A stretch of DNA of 64,000 bases from Klebsiella terrigena (GCF_006539725.1 NZ_BJNO01000008.1:1-64000), one strand, 5' to 3'. Shown: positions 1 through 11,710, counted from the first letter of the stretch. Notes: generated by a model not told the origin, from the sequence alone. A program made the numbers and translations.

Positions 1-3
1 AAA

Positions 4-96
4 TGGCGGTGAGGCGGGGATTCGAACCCCGGATGCAGCTTTTGACCGCATACTCCCTTAGCAGGGGAGCGCCTTCAGCCTCTCGGCCACCTCACC
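4..96 (-). tRNA. serV: tRNA-Ser (anticodon GCT)
   Basis: Read on the minus strand this is a 93-nt class II tRNA beginning GGTGAGGTGGCCGAG and ending in an encoded CCA. The anticodon loop reads CTGCTAA, giving anticodon GCT, which decodes AGC/AGU serine codons. The long variable arm and the T-arm core GGTTCGAATCC are visible. It lies just downstream of csrA, as serV does in E. coli, where it heads a serV-argVYZQ operon; any following arginine tRNAs would be outside the window. Confidence 0.97.
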
Positions 97-158
97 ACAC
101 GCCTCTTTCGAGTGCTTCGAAGAACTTGTTTCTGCTCTTCGTCGCTGCGATGGCGCAC

Positions 159-186
159 ATATTACTTTCTGGTACTTATAAGTCAA
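159..186 (-). promoter_or_regulatory. sigma-70 promoter of the tRNA-Ser operon
   Basis: On the minus strand a TTGACT -35 box and a TAATAT -10 box are separated by 16 bp, followed by a GC-rich stretch (GTGCGCC) typical of stringently controlled stable-RNA promoters. The position, about 60 bases ahead of the mature tRNA 5' end, fits a tRNA leader. Inferred from motifs only. Confidence 0.65.
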
Positions 187-389
187 ACAATTTTTCGAGA
201 CCTTTTTTCTGTTTGCACACTTACCGCGCAATCAGCCTGCAAAAACGGCAAAAAGAGCGTTTAATCAACAGAAATTCAGGGGTTAGAGCCAGCTAAAAGC
301 AAAAAATAAACGCGACGGACGATGGACAAGTAACGGAAAAGAGAGGCGTCGGGAGTAGAAAAGAGAGAGAAATCGGCTGGCGGTGGGAT

Positions 390-413
390 GCGCCTCACGA
401 AATCGCGAGGCGC
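390..413 (-). terminator. hairpin downstream of csrA
   Basis: GCGCCTC and GAGGCGC form a 7-bp stem (extended by a CG pair) just after the csrA stop, on the transcript side. It lacks a clear U tract, so it may be a weak terminator or a 3'-end stabiliser. The rest of the 97-420 gap holds only the tRNA promoter and leader; no further gene is visible. Confidence 0.4.
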
Positions 414-420
414 GAAAGCC

Positions 421-606
421 TTAGTAACTGGACTGCTGGGATTTTTCAGCCTGGATACGCTGGTAGATCTCTTCACGATGCACGGAGACTTCTTTAGGGG
501 CATTAACGCCAATACGTACCTGGTTACCCTTAACCCCTAAAACTGTCACAGTGACCTCATCTCCAATCATGAGGGTCTCACCAACTCGACGAGTCAGAAT
601 CAGCAT
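421..606 (-). CDS. csrA: carbon storage regulator CsrA
   Basis: This 61-residue protein starts [10 protein letters not shown] and carries the [21 protein letters not shown] core; its length matches the enterobacterial CsrA. CsrA is a dimeric RNA-binding protein that recognises GGA motifs in leader RNAs, repressing glycogen and gluconeogenesis genes and activating glycolysis and motility; it is titrated by the CsrB/CsrC small RNAs. The conserved beta1 residues (LTRR) and the VHREEI region that form the RNA-binding face are intact. An AAGGAGC Shine-Dalgarno sequence precedes the ATG. It lies between alaS and tRNA-Ser as in E. coli. Identification is essentially certain. Confidence 0.98.
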
Positions 607-844
607 TCTTTGCTCCTTGAAAGATTAAAAGAGTCGGGTCTCTCGTATCCCGGCATTATCCATCATATAACGCCAAAAAGTAAGCGATGACAAACGCCTC
701 ACGGCGTAAGCAGTCATGGCATCACATTCTGTTAAACCTAAGTTTAGCCGATATACACAACTTCAACCCGACTTTATCGTTATCAGTGCTTCTCTTGCAA
801 GATACCGTAATCCGAAGATTACGGCACCTATGCGTTTATAGTTA

Positions 845-3472
845 TTACAGTTTTGCGCTTACCCAGCCTTTCACACTGGCTAACGCAGCAGGGAGAGCAG
901 ACGCATCGGTACCACCGGCCTGAGCCATATCCGGACGACCGCCCCCTTTACCGCCCACCTGCTGAGCGACCATACCAACCAGCTCCCCTGCCTTCACGCG
1001 ATCTGTCACATCCTTAGACACACCGGCAATCAGAGAAACCTTACCATCCGCCACCGTGGCTAACACTACAACCGTTGAACCCAGCTGGTTCTTCAGATCG
1101 TCAACCATGGTGCGCAGCATTTTTGGCTCAACGCCGACCAGCTCGCTGACCAGCAGCTTAACGCCGTTAATCTCTTCCGCTTTGCTGGAGAGGTTTGCGC
1201 TCTCCTGCGCTGCCGCCTGCTCTTTCAGCTGCTGCAGCTCTTTTTCCAGCTGGCGAGTACGTTCCAGCGCGGAGCGTACCTTGTCGCCGAGGTTATGGCT
1301 ATCGCCCTTCAGCAGCTGTGCGATGTCGCCCAGCAAATCGCTTTGGGAATGCAGGCTCGCAATCGCGCCTTCACCGGTCACCGCTTCAATACGGCGCACG
1401 CCCGCGGCGGTCCCGGATTCGGAGGTGATGCGGAACAGGCCGATATCGCCGGTCCGTGAAGCGTGAGTACCGCCGCACAGCTCGGTGGAGAAATCACCCA
1501 TTTTCAGGACGCGAACGCGGTCATCATACTTCTCGCCGAACAGCGCCATTGCGCCAGATTCACGAGCCGCATCGATATCCATGATGTTGGTTTCGATAGC
1601 CAGGTTGCGACGAATTTGCGCATTGACCAAATCTTCAACCGCGCGGATCTCTTCCGGTTTCATCGCTTCAAAATGCGAGAAGTCAAAGCGCAGCGCTTTG
1701 TCATTTACCAGAGAGCCTTTCTGAGCCACGTGCGTACCGAGAACCTGGCGCAGCGCTGCATGCATCAGGTGGGTCGCGGAGTGGTTCAGACGGATACGCT
1801 GGCGGCGAGCGCGATCGACATCGGCCTGCACTGCGTCACCCACTTTCAGGGTACCGCCGGCCACTTTACCGATATGACCAATAGCCTGGCCGTACTTCTG
1901 CGCATCGCTGACGATAAACGAGAAGCCCGCGCCTTTCAGCTCGCCCTTATCGCCGACCTGACCGCCGGACTCTGCATAGAACGGCGTCTGATCCAGAATA
2001 ACAACCGCTTCCTGGCCGGCGCTGACGCTATCAACCGCTTTGCCGTCGATGAACAGCGCGGTGATCTTGCCGTTCAGCTCGAGGCTATCGTAGCCTTTAA
2101 ACTCAGAAGCACCCTCAACGCGGATCATCGCATTGTAGTCGGCGCCGAAGCCGCTGGACTCGCGCGCGCGACGGCGCTGCTCTTCCATTGCCGCTTCGAA
2201 GCCTGCTTCGTCAACTTTGATATTACGCTCGCGGCACACGTCCGCGGTCAGGTCGACCGGGAAGCCGTAGGTATCGTACAGGCGGAAGGCGGTTTCGCCG
2301 TCCAGGGTGTCGCCCTTCAGCTTAGCCAGCTCTTCGTCGAGCAGCGCCAGGCCGCGTTCCAGAGTACGGGCAAACTGCTCTTCTTCCGTTTTCAGAACCT
2401 GCTCAACCTGAGCCTGCTGCTGCTTCAGCTCTTCGCCGGCGGCGCCCATGACCTCAATCAGCGGCGCAACCAGTTTCCAGAAGAAGGCATCCTTCGCACC
2501 GACCATATTGCCGTGGCGGACGGCACGGCGAATGATACGACGCAGCACGTAGCCGCGGTTTTCATTCGACGGGATCACGCCATCAGCGATCAGGAACGCA
2601 CAGGAGCGAATATGATCGGCAATCACGCGCAGCGACTTGTTGGTCAGATCGGTGGCGCCGGTCACTTTGGCGACATTCTCGATCAGCTGACGGAACAGGT
2701 CGATGTCGTAGTTGGAGTTCACGTGCTGCAGAACGGCAGCGATACGCTCAAGGCCCATACCGGTATCAACGGACGGCTTCGGCAGCGGCTCCATGGTACC
2801 GTCAGCCTGACGGTTAAACTGCATGAAGACGATGTTCCAGATCTCAATGTAGCGATCGCCGTCCTCTTCCGGGCTTCCCGGAGGGCCGCCCCAGATGTGG
2901 TCGCCGTGGTCAAAGAAGATTTCGGTGCACGGGCCGCAGGGGCCGGTATCGCCCATCTGCCAGAAGTTATCGGAGGCAAACGCGCCGCCTTTATTGTCGC
3001 CAATGCGAATAATGCGCTCACGCGGAACGCCAACCTCGTTGGCCCAGATGTCGAAAGCTTCGTCATCGGTTTCGTAAACGGTTACCCACAGCTTTTCTTT
3101 CGGCAGAGCGAACCAGCTTTCACCGGTTAACAGCTCCCATGCGTACTTGATGGCATCCTGCTTGAAGTAGTCGCCGAAGCTAAAGTTGCCCAGCATTTCA
3201 AAGAAGGTGTGGTGACGCGCGGTATAGCCGACGTTTTCCAGATCGTTGTGTTTACCACCCGCACGAACGCAGCGCTGCGAGGTGGTCGCACGGGAATAAT
3301 TACGCTTGTCGAGGCCAAGGAACACATCCTTGAACTGGTTCATCCCGGCGTTGGTAAACAGCAGGGTCGGGTCGTTGTGCGGCACCAGGGAGCTGCTGGC
3401 AACTACCTGATGTCCCTTACTATGGAAAAAATCGAGAAACGCCTGACGGATCTCAGCAGTGCTCTTGCTCAT
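845..3472 (-). CDS. alaS: alanyl-tRNA synthetase
   Basis: This 875-residue class II aminoacyl-tRNA synthetase attaches alanine to tRNA-Ala. The N-terminal catalytic core shows the motif 2 region ([15 protein letters not shown]) and the [12 protein letters not shown] segment. The middle part binds the G3:U70 acceptor pair. The editing domain has the zinc-type HSATHLMHA motif and a [11 protein letters not shown] motif that hydrolyses Ser/Gly-tRNA-Ala. The C-terminal C-Ala domain ends [11 protein letters not shown]. Length equals the E. coli enzyme (876) within one residue, and no domain is missing. The order alaS-csrA-tRNA is conserved in enterics. A 555-aa open frame on the other strand is an antisense shadow. 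Confidence 0.98.
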   Translation of the reverse strand: MSKSTAEIRQAFLDFFHSKGHQVVASSSLVPHNDPTLLFTNAGMNQFKDVFLGLDKRNYSRATTSQRCVRAGGKHNDLENVGYTARHHTFFEMLGNFSFGDYFKQDAIKYAWELLTGESWFALPKEKLWVTVYETDDEAFDIWANEVGVPRERIIRIGDNKGGAFASDNFWQMGDTGPCGPCTEIFFDHGDHIWGGPPGSPEEDGDRYIEIWNIVFMQFNRQADGTMEPLPKPSVDTGMGLERIAAVLQHVNSNYDIDLFRQLIENVAKVTGATDLTNKSLRVIADHIRSCAFLIADGVIPSNENRGYVLRRIIRRAVRHGNMVGAKDAFFWKLVAPLIEVMGAAGEELKQQQAQVEQVLKTEEEQFARTLERGLALLDEELAKLKGDTLDGETAFRLYDTYGFPVDLTADVCRERNIKVDEAGFEAAMEEQRRRARESSGFGADYNAMIRVEGASEFKGYDSLELNGKITALFIDGKAVDSVSAGQEAVVILDQTPFYAESGGQVGDKGELKGAGFSFIVSDAQKYGQAIGHIGKVAGGTLKVGDAVQADVDRARRQRIRLNHSATHLMHAALRQVLGTHVAQKGSLVNDKALRFDFSHFEAMKPEEIRAVEDLVNAQIRRNLAIETNIMDIDAARESGAMALFGEKYDDRVRVLKMGDFSTELCGGTHASRTGDIGLFRITSESGTAAGVRRIEAVTGEGAIASLHSQSDLLGDIAQLLKGDSHNLGDKVRSALERTRQLEKELQQLKEQAAAQESANLSSKAEEINGVKLLVSELVGVEPKMLRTMVDDLKNQLGSTVVVLATVADGKVSLIAGVSKDVTDRVKAGELVGMVAQQVGGKGGGRPDMAQAGGTDASALPAALASVKGWVSAKL

Positions 3473-3490
3473 AATTATCCTGAAATCAAG

Positions 3491-3618
3491 CTATACACTC
3501 ATCCTTCACGCCGCCTCGATGCTGGCTGCGCCCGTTCACCTCAGCTACGTACCTTTGTACGCCTCAGGGACTCACTTCGTTGCTGCCTTGATGCGGCGTG
3601 AATGATTTTGTGTATAAG
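3491..3618. repeat. imperfect inverted-repeat element between recX and alaS
   Basis: The left arm (TATACAC...TTCACGCCGC, 3492-3514) and right arm (GCGGCGTGAATGATTTTGTG, from 3593) are near-complementary over about 24 bases. They enclose about 80 bases that include GCTACGTACCTTTGTACGCC and the word CAGGGACTCACTTCGTTGCT. This layout resembles dispersed palindromic intergenic elements seen in Klebsiella, Serratia and related genomes, which are non-coding and foldable. The family name is not assigned. The remaining bases between alaS and recX show no gene. Confidence 0.6.
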
Positions 3619-3725
3619 GAATAATCGCCCTGGGCGCTGATTGCCTTTTAAACAGCCAGCGGCCGGACGGAATAAAGTGGGAATAAGATAAGTTTTCTTT
3701 ACGGGGAAGTAAAATCCCCGATGGG

Positions 3726-4226
3726 TCAATCTGCAAAATTTCGCCAGATTTCCTGGATATCTTCCATTAAGTAGCCGCGGTACAGCAAAAAGCGCTGTAT
3801 TTTGACTTTTTCGGCAAATACGGTGGGAAGCGGATCGCCATACTTCCTCTGCGCCTGCTCTTTCGCCAGCAGCGCCCAGTCGATTTCGCACTCGCGCATT
3901 GCGCGCTCACCCTCTTCCCGGGCAATGCCTTTCTGGTTCAGCTCCTGGCGGATGCGCGCCGGGCCGTAGCCTTTGCGGCTCCGGCTGGCAATAAACTGGC
4001 GGACAAAGCGCTGGTCATCGAGGTAGCGGTTTTCGATGCACCAGGCCACAACGCGATCGACCTCTTCCGGCGTAACGTCCAGCGCCTCGGGGCCATTTTT
4101 CCCCATAACCGGCGCGGCCAGCTTGCGTCGCAGCTCCTGTTCGCTATGGTCGCGCATTGCCAGAATACGAATCGCGCGATCCAGCAGACGTGCGTAGCCG
4201 GAACGGCGGGATGAAGATTCAGTCAC
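3726..4226 (-). CDS. recX: RecA regulator RecX
   Basis: RecX binds RecA filaments and limits their extension and strand-exchange activity. The 166-residue product keeps the family landmarks: [23 protein letters not shown] near the N terminus, the central [20 protein letters not shown] block, and the C-terminal [18 protein letters not shown] start it at the GTG at 4226 (V/M-TESSSRR) because it is preceded by GAGG and gives the exact E. coli length; an upstream ATG at 4262 would add 12 unrelated residues and overlap the recA terminator. The gene lies downstream of recA and is probably expressed by read-through of that terminator. Confidence 0.95.
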   Translation of the reverse strand: MTESSSRRSGYARLLDRAIRILAMRDHSEQELRRKLAAPVMGKNGPEALDVTPEEVDRVVAWCIENRYLDDQRFVRQFIASRSRKGYGPARIRQELNQKGIAREEGERAMRECEIDWALLAKEQAQRKYGDPLPTVFAEKVKIQRFLLYRGYLMEDIQEIWRNFAD

Positions 4227-4240
4227 GGGCACCTCGATAA

Positions 4241-4275
4241 TCAAAAAGCAAAAGGGCCGCATAAGCAGCCCCTTG
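4241..4275 (-). terminator. recA intrinsic terminator (leaky, ahead of recX)
   Basis: On the minus strand GGGCTGC-TTAT-GCGGCCC forms a 7-bp stem with one T:G pair, extended by A/T pairs and followed by TTTTGCTTTTT. It lies between recA and the recX start, the arrangement in which E. coli recX is made at low level by terminator read-through. Confidence 0.8.
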
Positions 4276-4361
4276 TTTTCCCGTCTTGTTCACATCGCAC
4301 GAGCGCTGGCGTTTGCCTGCCCTGCCACCTGAACGCTTCAGGAGATAATTACCTGACGGTA

Positions 4362-5477
<1,116 letters not shown>

Positions 5478-5480
5478 TTA

Positions 5481-5500
5481 TACTGTATGCTCATACAGTA
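5481..5500 (-). promoter_or_regulatory. LexA (SOS) box of recA
   Basis: TACTGTATGCTCATACAGTA matches the LexA consensus TACTGT-N8-ACAGTA at every fixed position. It sits upstream of recA and directly abuts the pncC stop codon. Confidence 0.95.
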
Positions 5501-5998
5501 TCAAGTGTTTTGTAGAAATTGTTGCCAGAGGAGCTGCAGGGCGTAGGCCGTGGCCTGACGGCGCACCGACTCGCGGTCTCCGGCGAAACATTCCCGCTGG
5601 GTGACCCCCTGCCCGTTGGCGCAGGCCACGCCAAACCACACCGTTCCGACGGGCTTTTCCGCGCTGCCGCCGTCCGGCCCGGCCACGCCGCTCACCGAGA
5701 TCGCGTAGGTGGCGCGGGCGGCACGCAGCGCGCCAATCGCCATCTCCACCACCACCGGTTCGCTCACCGCGCCGTGCTCGGCCAGCGTCGCTTCGCTGAC
5801 GCCAATCATCTGCGATTTAGCTTCATTGCTGTAGGTGACAAAACCGCGCTCAAACCACGCCGAGCTGCCGGCGATATCGGTCAGTACTTTAGCAATCCAG
5901 CCGCCGGTACAGGATTCAGCCGTGCTCACCGTCGCGCCCTGCGCCTTCAGCGCCCGCCCAACCTGCTCACTCAGCTGCATTAATTCGGAATCTGTCAT
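5501..5998 (-). CDS. pncC: nicotinamide-nucleotide amidase PncC
   Basis: This enzyme deamidates NMN to nicotinic acid mononucleotide in the pyridine-nucleotide salvage cycle. The single CinA C-terminal domain is recognisable by STAESCTGGWIAKVLTDI, GFVTYSNEAKSQMIGV, the GVAGPDGGS loop and GTVWFGVA. Starting at ATG 5998 (MTDSELMQLSEQVG) gives 165 residues, equal to E. coli YgaD; the 18 codons upstream are not part of the family. It lies immediately upstream of recA, as in other enterics, and its stop codon touches the recA SOS box. It lacks the N-terminal MoCF-like domain of full-length CinA, as expected for this paralogue. Confidence 0.95.
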   Translation of the reverse strand: MTDSELMQLSEQVGRALKAQGATVSTAESCTGGWIAKVLTDIAGSSAWFERGFVTYSNEAKSQMIGVSEATLAEHGAVSEPVVVEMAIGALRAARATYAISVSGVAGPDGGSAEKPVGTVWFGVACANGQGVTQRECFAGDRESVRRQATAYALQLLWQQFLQNT

Positions 5999-6134
5999 CG
6001 TCGCCCCGTTTAAGCCAGATAAAGAGGCCATCAAAGATAGCACTTTCAGCACAGATGTGGGGATGAGGAGATGAATTTACGAGGGGGCTTGCGAAAATGA
6101 ACGGTCCCGAAGTCCGGGACCGTGGAATAGCGCG

Positions 6135-7016
6135 TTACTTCATGCTGCCGGCAATCAGCTCGACGTTATGGCGCATCATTTTCACGTAGCTGTCCGCCAC
6201 GCCGCCCGGTTTCGACAGCGCTTCCGGATAGAGCTCGCCGCCCGGCTGCGCGCCCGTCGCGTTGGCAATCTGCTTCACCAGCCGCGGATCGAGCTGGTTC
6301 TCCATAAACCAGGTGTGCACGTTATCGGCTTTAATCTGTTTAATCAGTGCCGCAACCTGCGCGGCGCTGGCTTCGCTCTCCGACGACAGCCCCTGCGGCG
6401 CAAGGAAGGTCACGCCGTAGGCGCGGCCAAAGTAGCCGAACGCATCATGGCTGGTCAGAACCTTACGCTTAGCCAGCGGAATGGTGCTGAACTGGTTCTT
6501 CGCCCAGCCGTGAATCTCGTTGAGCTGGCCGATATAGCGCTTGCCGGAGACCTCAAGCGCTGCTTTATCCTCAGGGTCGGCTTTAACCAGTCCGCTAAGG
6601 ATATTCTGCGCGTACAGCGCGCCGTTGGCGGCGTTGTTCCAGGCGTGCGGATCGGTCACCGTTTTCCCGTCCTCATCGAGGGTATGGGTTTTTACGCCCG
6701 TCGACGCCACCACCAGCTCGCCTTTGAATCCCGATGCCTTGATCAGCCGGTCGACCCACCCTTCTAGCCCGAGGCCGTTGACCACCACCACGTCGGCCTT
6801 GCTGAGCAAGGCGCTGTCCTGCGGCGACGGCTCAAAGGTGTGCGGGTCGCCGTCGGGACCGACCAGCGCATCGACGTGAACGTGCTCGCCGCCAACCTGC
6901 TGCACCATATCGCCCAGCACCGAAAAGCTGGTGACCACGTTGAGCGTTTTCGCCATCGCCCCCTGCGCCGCCAGGCCCAGCGCCAGCGCTAAAACTACCC
7001 CGGTACGTTTCTTCAT
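6135..7016 (-). CDS. zniA: zinc ABC transporter, substrate-binding protein (ZniA/ZnuA family)
   Basis: This periplasmic cluster A-I metal-binding protein is 293 residues long with a 22-residue signal peptide (MKKRTGVVLALAL...AMA). Expected metal-ligand histidines occur in GDPHTFEPSP, DPHAWNN and TSHDAFGYF, with an acidic ligand region near the C terminus. It lacks the long His/Asp loop of classical ZnuA. It is the third gene of an ATPase-permease-binding protein unit, 7 bases after the permease. The gene order and the upstream Zur box match the second zinc importer called zniCBA in Klebsiella; zinc as substrate follows from the Zur box, since sequence alone cannot fully exclude manganese. Confidence 0.85.
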   Translation of the reverse strand: MKKRTGVVLALALGLAAQGAMAKTLNVVTSFSVLGDMVQQVGGEHVHVDALVGPDGDPHTFEPSPQDSALLSKADVVVVNGLGLEGWVDRLIKASGFKGELVVASTGVKTHTLDEDGKTVTDPHAWNNAANGALYAQNILSGLVKADPEDKAALEVSGKRYIGQLNEIHGWAKNQFSTIPLAKRKVLTSHDAFGYFGRAYGVTFLAPQGLSSESEASAAQVAALIKQIKADNVHTWFMENQLDPRLVKQIANATGAQPGGELYPEALSKPGGVADSYVKMMRHNVELIAGSMK

Positions 7017-7023
7017 ATTTTCC

Positions 7024-7887
7024 TTACCCCATTAATTTGCGCCAGCCGACCACCAGCCGGCTGCGCGCGCCAAAAAACACCGAAATAAAAAAGATCCCGC
7101 TGGCGGTCAGCACGATGGCCGGGCCGGCGGGCAAATTCGCCGCCCACGACAGGCTGAGCCCCATCCAGGCGCAGGCGCTGCCGATCAGCGCCGCCAGCAG
7201 CAGAATGCCGGGCAGCGTTCGCGCCCAGCAGCAGGCGGCCACCGCCGGGAGCATCATCACCCCCACCGCCATCAGGGTGCCCAGCACCTGGAAACCCGCC
7301 ACCAGGTTCAGCACCAGCAGGGCCAGGAACAGGCCGTGCAGCAGCGCAGGCAGCCGGCGGTTATTGACCTGCAGCCACGCGCTGTCAAAGGCCTCGCTCA
7401 CCAGCCCGCGATAGAGCAGCGCAATGCAAATCAGCGTCAGGCTGGCGACCCCGGCGACGAATAGCGCCGCGTCGTTATCCACCGCCAGAATCGAACCAAA
7501 CAGCAAATGCAGCAGATCGACGCTGGAGCCGCGCAGCGACACCAGCGTCACCCCCAGCGCCAGCGAGCCGAGATAAAACCCGGCGAAGCTGGCGTCCTCT
7601 TTGAGCGGCGTGCGGCGGCTGACCCACCCCGCCACCAGCGCCACCGCAATGCCGGCGATAAAACCGCCCACCGACATCGCCAGCAGCGACATACCGTTAA
7701 GCAGATAGCCCACCGCGACGCCGGGCAAAATCGCGTGCGACAGGGCATCGCCCATCAGGCTCATGCGCCGCAGCAGCAGGAAAACCCCAAGCACGGTGGT
7801 GCTCAGCGAAAGCGCCAGGCATACCACCAGCGCGCGGCGCATAAAGCCGAATTCGATAAAGGGCTGAAAGAAGGTGTGCCAGATCAT
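7024..7887 (-). CDS. zniB: zinc ABC transporter, membrane permease
   Basis: This 287-residue integral membrane protein of the ABC-3 (ZnuB/MntB/SitC) family has about eight hydrophobic segments. It shows the family signature around MSLMGDALSHAILPGVAVGYLL and the VGVMMLPAVAACCWA segment that lines the metal path. The ATG at 7887 overlaps the end of the ATPase gene by 4 bases, indicating translational coupling. With zniC and zniA it would move zinc from the periplasmic binding protein into the cytoplasm. Family assignment is strong; the symbol rests on operon order and the Zur site. Confidence 0.85.
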   Translation of the reverse strand: MIWHTFFQPFIEFGFMRRALVVCLALSLSTTVLGVFLLLRRMSLMGDALSHAILPGVAVGYLLNGMSLLAMSVGGFIAGIAVALVAGWVSRRTPLKEDASFAGFYLGSLALGVTLVSLRGSSVDLLHLLFGSILAVDNDAALFVAGVASLTLICIALLYRGLVSEAFDSAWLQVNNRRLPALLHGLFLALLVLNLVAGFQVLGTLMAVGVMMLPAVAACCWARTLPGILLLAALIGSACAWMGLSLSWAANLPAGPAIVLTASGIFFISVFFGARSRLVVGWRKLMG

Positions 7888-8561
7888 GCCAGCCTCGCGG
7901 AGTCGAAGGCGGGAAGCACCTCGCCGGTCTCGCCCCAGCGGGCGTGCCGGGACTCGAGCAGCAGGGTTTCCGGGAAATAGTCGGCGACGCGCTGGCTATC
8001 GTGCAGCACCGCCAGCACGGTCTGCCCCTGCCGGTGCATCTCGAGGATCAGCGTCATCAGCTCGCGGCTGGTCGACTCATCGATCCCGGTAAAGGGCTCA
8101 TCGAGCATCACCAACGGCGCCTGCTGGACCATCACCCTGGCAAACAGCATGCGTTGGAACTGGCCGCCGGACAGCGCTTCAATCGGCGTTTTCTCCAATG
8201 ATGCCAGGCCAACGCGATCCAGCGCCGCGTCAATGCGCCGGCGGAACTCGCCGCCAATGCCGCGCAGGAGCGAGACCTGCGGCCAGGCGCCCTGGCTCAC
8301 CACGTCCCGAACCACGAGGGGAAACTGTGATTCCAGCGAATGCCGCTGTGCCAGCCAGCCGATAACCGGTCGCGACGCGCGCCAGTGCACGCGGCCGCTC
8401 ACCGGGGGGATAAACCCGGCCAGCGTTTTTAGCAACGTCGATTTACCGCAGCCGTTGAGGCCGACGATGGCCGTCAGGCTGCCCGCGGCGATAACGCCGC
8501 TTAGCGCGGGGGTGATCGCCAGCTCTTCATACCCGGCAACGAGGTTTTCCAGTTCGATCAT
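7884..8561 (-). CDS. zniC: zinc ABC transporter, ATP-binding protein
   Basis: This ABC ATPase of the metal-import type has Walker A GLNGCGKST, signature LSGGQFQRMLFARVM, Walker B PLVMLDEPFTGID and an H-loop (AVLHDS). I start at ATG 8561 (MIELENLVAGY), giving 225 residues, because this matches the domain start and the ATG overlaps the stop of the small upstream ORF in an ATGA junction. The alternative start at 8594 would add 11 residues with no better ribosome site. It energises ZniB. The leading position behind a Zur box implies derepression under zinc starvation. Confidence 0.87.
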   Translation of the reverse strand: MIELENLVAGYEELAITPALSGVIAAGSLTAIVGLNGCGKSTLLKTLAGFIPPVSGRVHWRASRPVIGWLAQRHSLESQFPLVVRDVVSQGAWPQVSLLRGIGGEFRRRIDAALDRVGLASLEKTPIEALSGGQFQRMLFARVMVQQAPLVMLDEPFTGIDESTSRELMTLILEMHRQGQTVLAVLHDSQRVADYFPETLLLESRHARWGETGEVLPAFDSARLA

Positions 8562-8665
8562 GGCAGAGTTACCGCCCACCAGGTCGCCAGCCACAGCAGC
8601 GCCAGCAGGATGCAGGCGAAGCCTGTGCGCAGCGCGGCGGAGCTTGAAAAAAGAGAAGTGAACAT
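8558..8665 (-). CDS. possible small membrane protein, first cistron of the zni operon
   Basis: A 35-codon frame runs from ATG 8665 to a TGA that overlaps the zniC start (ATGA). It begins MFTSLFSSSAALRTGFA and continues into a hydrophobic segment of leucines, alanines and tryptophans (ILLALLWLATWWAV), so it would be a single-span membrane peptide. GAGG lies 5 bases ahead of this ATG; a second in-frame ATG sits at 8668. It lies between the Zur box and zniC with no room for another cistron, so if translated it would be zinc-regulated and coupled to zniC. I do not recognise the family. It could instead be a translated leader that only couples ribosomes onto zniC. Confidence 0.5.
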   Translation of the reverse strand: MFTSLFSSSAALRTGFACILLALLWLATWWAVTLP

Positions 8666-8681
8666 CATCGCCTCATTCAAT

Positions 8682-8698
8682 ATGTTATAACATAACAT
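8682..8698 (-). promoter_or_regulatory. Zur operator of zniCBA
   Basis: ATGTTATAACATAACAT differs at one base from the gammaproteobacterial Zur core ATGTTATAnTATAACAT. It lies about 15 bases upstream of the first open frame of the operon, where bound Zur-zinc would block transcription. Confidence 0.85.
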
Positions 8699-8760
8699 TA
8701 TTGGATCGGCGGAATAATGTAAATCAGCGTCAACGAAGGGAAATGCTGCAAAATGTAACA

Positions 8761-8786
8761 GACTCCCCTCCGGGCAGAGGGAAGTC
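8761..8786 (-). terminator. hairpin downstream of mltB
   Basis: On the minus strand GACTTCCCTC-TGCCCG-GAGGGGAGTC forms a 10-bp stem with one wobble pair just after the mltB stop. The following TGTTACATTTTG is only moderately U-rich. Confidence 0.5.
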
Positions 8787-8797
8787 TCGGGGAAGGC

Positions 8798-9874
8798 CTA
8801 CTGCCCGCGGGCCTGAGAAACGGCCAGGCCGAGCTGCCAGACGGCCATCGCGTAGTGGGTGCTGTGGTTATAGCGGGTGATGGTGTAGAAGTTCGGCAGT
8901 CCGTACCAGTACTGGTAGCCGGTGCCAATATCGAGGCGCAGCAGGCTCGCCTGCTGATGGTTACCCAGCGGCTGCGTTGGCGTCAGGCCGGCCGCCGTCA
9001 GCTGCGATACGCTGTAATTGGTCTTAAAGCCGTTCTCCAGCCCCGGCGCCTGGCCCATGGCCGGAACCGCAACCAGATCGCCGCTCACCCAGCCGTGCTG
9101 CTTGAAGTAGTTGGCCACGCTGCCGATCGCATCCACCGGGTCCCACAGGTTGATATGCCCGTCGCCGTTGAAATCCACCGCGTACTGGCGGTACGAGGAG
9201 GGCATAAACTGGCCGTAGCCCATGGCACCGGCGAAAGAGCCTTTGAGATTCAGCGGATCGTCGCTTTCGCTGCGCGCCATCAGCAGGAAGGTTTCCAGCT
9301 CGCCGGAGAAGTACTCGGCGCGACGCGGATAGCTGAAGGAGAGCGTCGCCAGCGCGTCGAGAATACGGGTTTTACCCATCACGCGGCCCCAGCGGGTCTC
9401 CACGCCGATAATACCAACGATGATTTCCGGCGGTACGCCGTAGACCTGCCAGGCGCGGTTCAGCGCGTCCTGATACTGATTCCAGAACGCCACGCCGTTT
9501 TGCACGTTATCCGGGGTAATGAACTGTTTTTTGTAGCGTAGCCACGCGCCGTTCGGCCCGGACGGCGGCAGTCCGCTAGGGGCCTGGCGGTCCATCAGGC
9601 GCAGGACGTAGTCCAGACGCTTAGCCTGGGAGAGAATTTCGTGCAGCTGCTGCCGGTCAAATCCGTGCTTGCTCACCATTTTGTCGATGAACTGCTCCGC
9701 AGCAGGATTGTTGGCGAAATCTCCCCCCATATTCATAACGTTATGCTGCGGCTCCAGCAGGAAGCCACCGGATCCTCCCGTGGTCTCCGTTACTGCGGTG
9801 GCTTTAGGTTTGCTGCTACAGGCAGCGAGGAGTACGCACAGCGGGAGTAATGCCAGATAGCGACGCTTCAACAT
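8798..9874 (-). CDS. mltB: membrane-bound lytic murein transglycosylase B
   Basis: MltB cleaves peptidoglycan glycan strands with formation of 1,6-anhydro-muramic ends. Starting at ATG 9874 gives a 358-residue lipoprotein: MLKRRYLALLPL followed by lipobox LAAC with acyl-acceptor Cys19. The SLT-type catalytic Glu is in GVETRWGRVMG, and the GAMGYGQFMPSSYRQYAVDFNGDG block is conserved. The 41 codons upstream in frame lack a signal peptide and are not used. Length is close to E. coli MltB (361). It sits beside the srl operon, as in E. coli. Confidence 0.95.
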   Translation of the reverse strand: MLKRRYLALLPLCVLLAACSSKPKATAVTETTGGSGGFLLEPQHNVMNMGGDFANNPAAEQFIDKMVSKHGFDRQQLHEILSQAKRLDYVLRLMDRQAPSGLPPSGPNGAWLRYKKQFITPDNVQNGVAFWNQYQDALNRAWQVYGVPPEIIVGIIGVETRWGRVMGKTRILDALATLSFSYPRRAEYFSGELETFLLMARSESDDPLNLKGSFAGAMGYGQFMPSSYRQYAVDFNGDGHINLWDPVDAIGSVANYFKQHGWVSGDLVAVPAMGQAPGLENGFKTNYSVSQLTAAGLTPTQPLGNHQQASLLRLDIGTGYQYWYGLPNFYTITRYNHSTHYAMAVWQLGLAVSQARGQ

Positions 9875-10052
9875 GGGGCTTCCATTTAACAAATTCGGCA
9901 AAGGGTAATTATGGTAAAGCATGCGGCCGTCAACAAGGAAGCGGCAATCTATTCGTGGACAAAATAGTCCTGCCCGCTCCCCTCGCTCCCCGTCCAAAGA
10001 TCCTCTTCCCGGCCAATTTTTAGGGCAAAATTTTCATCCCACCGGCAATAAA

Positions 10053-10113
10053 CTTTCAAATTAAAATATTTATCTTTCATTTTGCGATCAATTTAACACT
10101 TTTAAACCTTTCA
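10053..10113 (+). promoter_or_regulatory. putative srl operon control region (CRP-like site and CTTTCA repeats)
   Basis: In the AT-rich leader before srlA, TGCGA-N6-TAACA at 10083-10098 resembles a CRP half-site pair (TGTGA-N6-TCACA). CTTTCA occurs three times on the plus strand (10053, 10074, 10108), a spacing compatible with DeoR-type regulators binding direct repeats. E. coli srl is activated by CRP and GutM and repressed by SrlR. This is motif inference only. The remaining intergenic DNA from 9875 shows no gene. Confidence 0.35.
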
Positions 10114-10123
10114 AAGTGATTAA

Positions 10124-11697
<1,574 letters not shown>

Positions 11698-11710
11698 GAG
11701 GTTCCTGAAG

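Noticed and set aside
1463-3130. 555-codon open frame antisense to alaS
   Set aside because: It is fully covered by alaS on the other strand, lacks protein-like motifs and arises from GC-rich codon bias.
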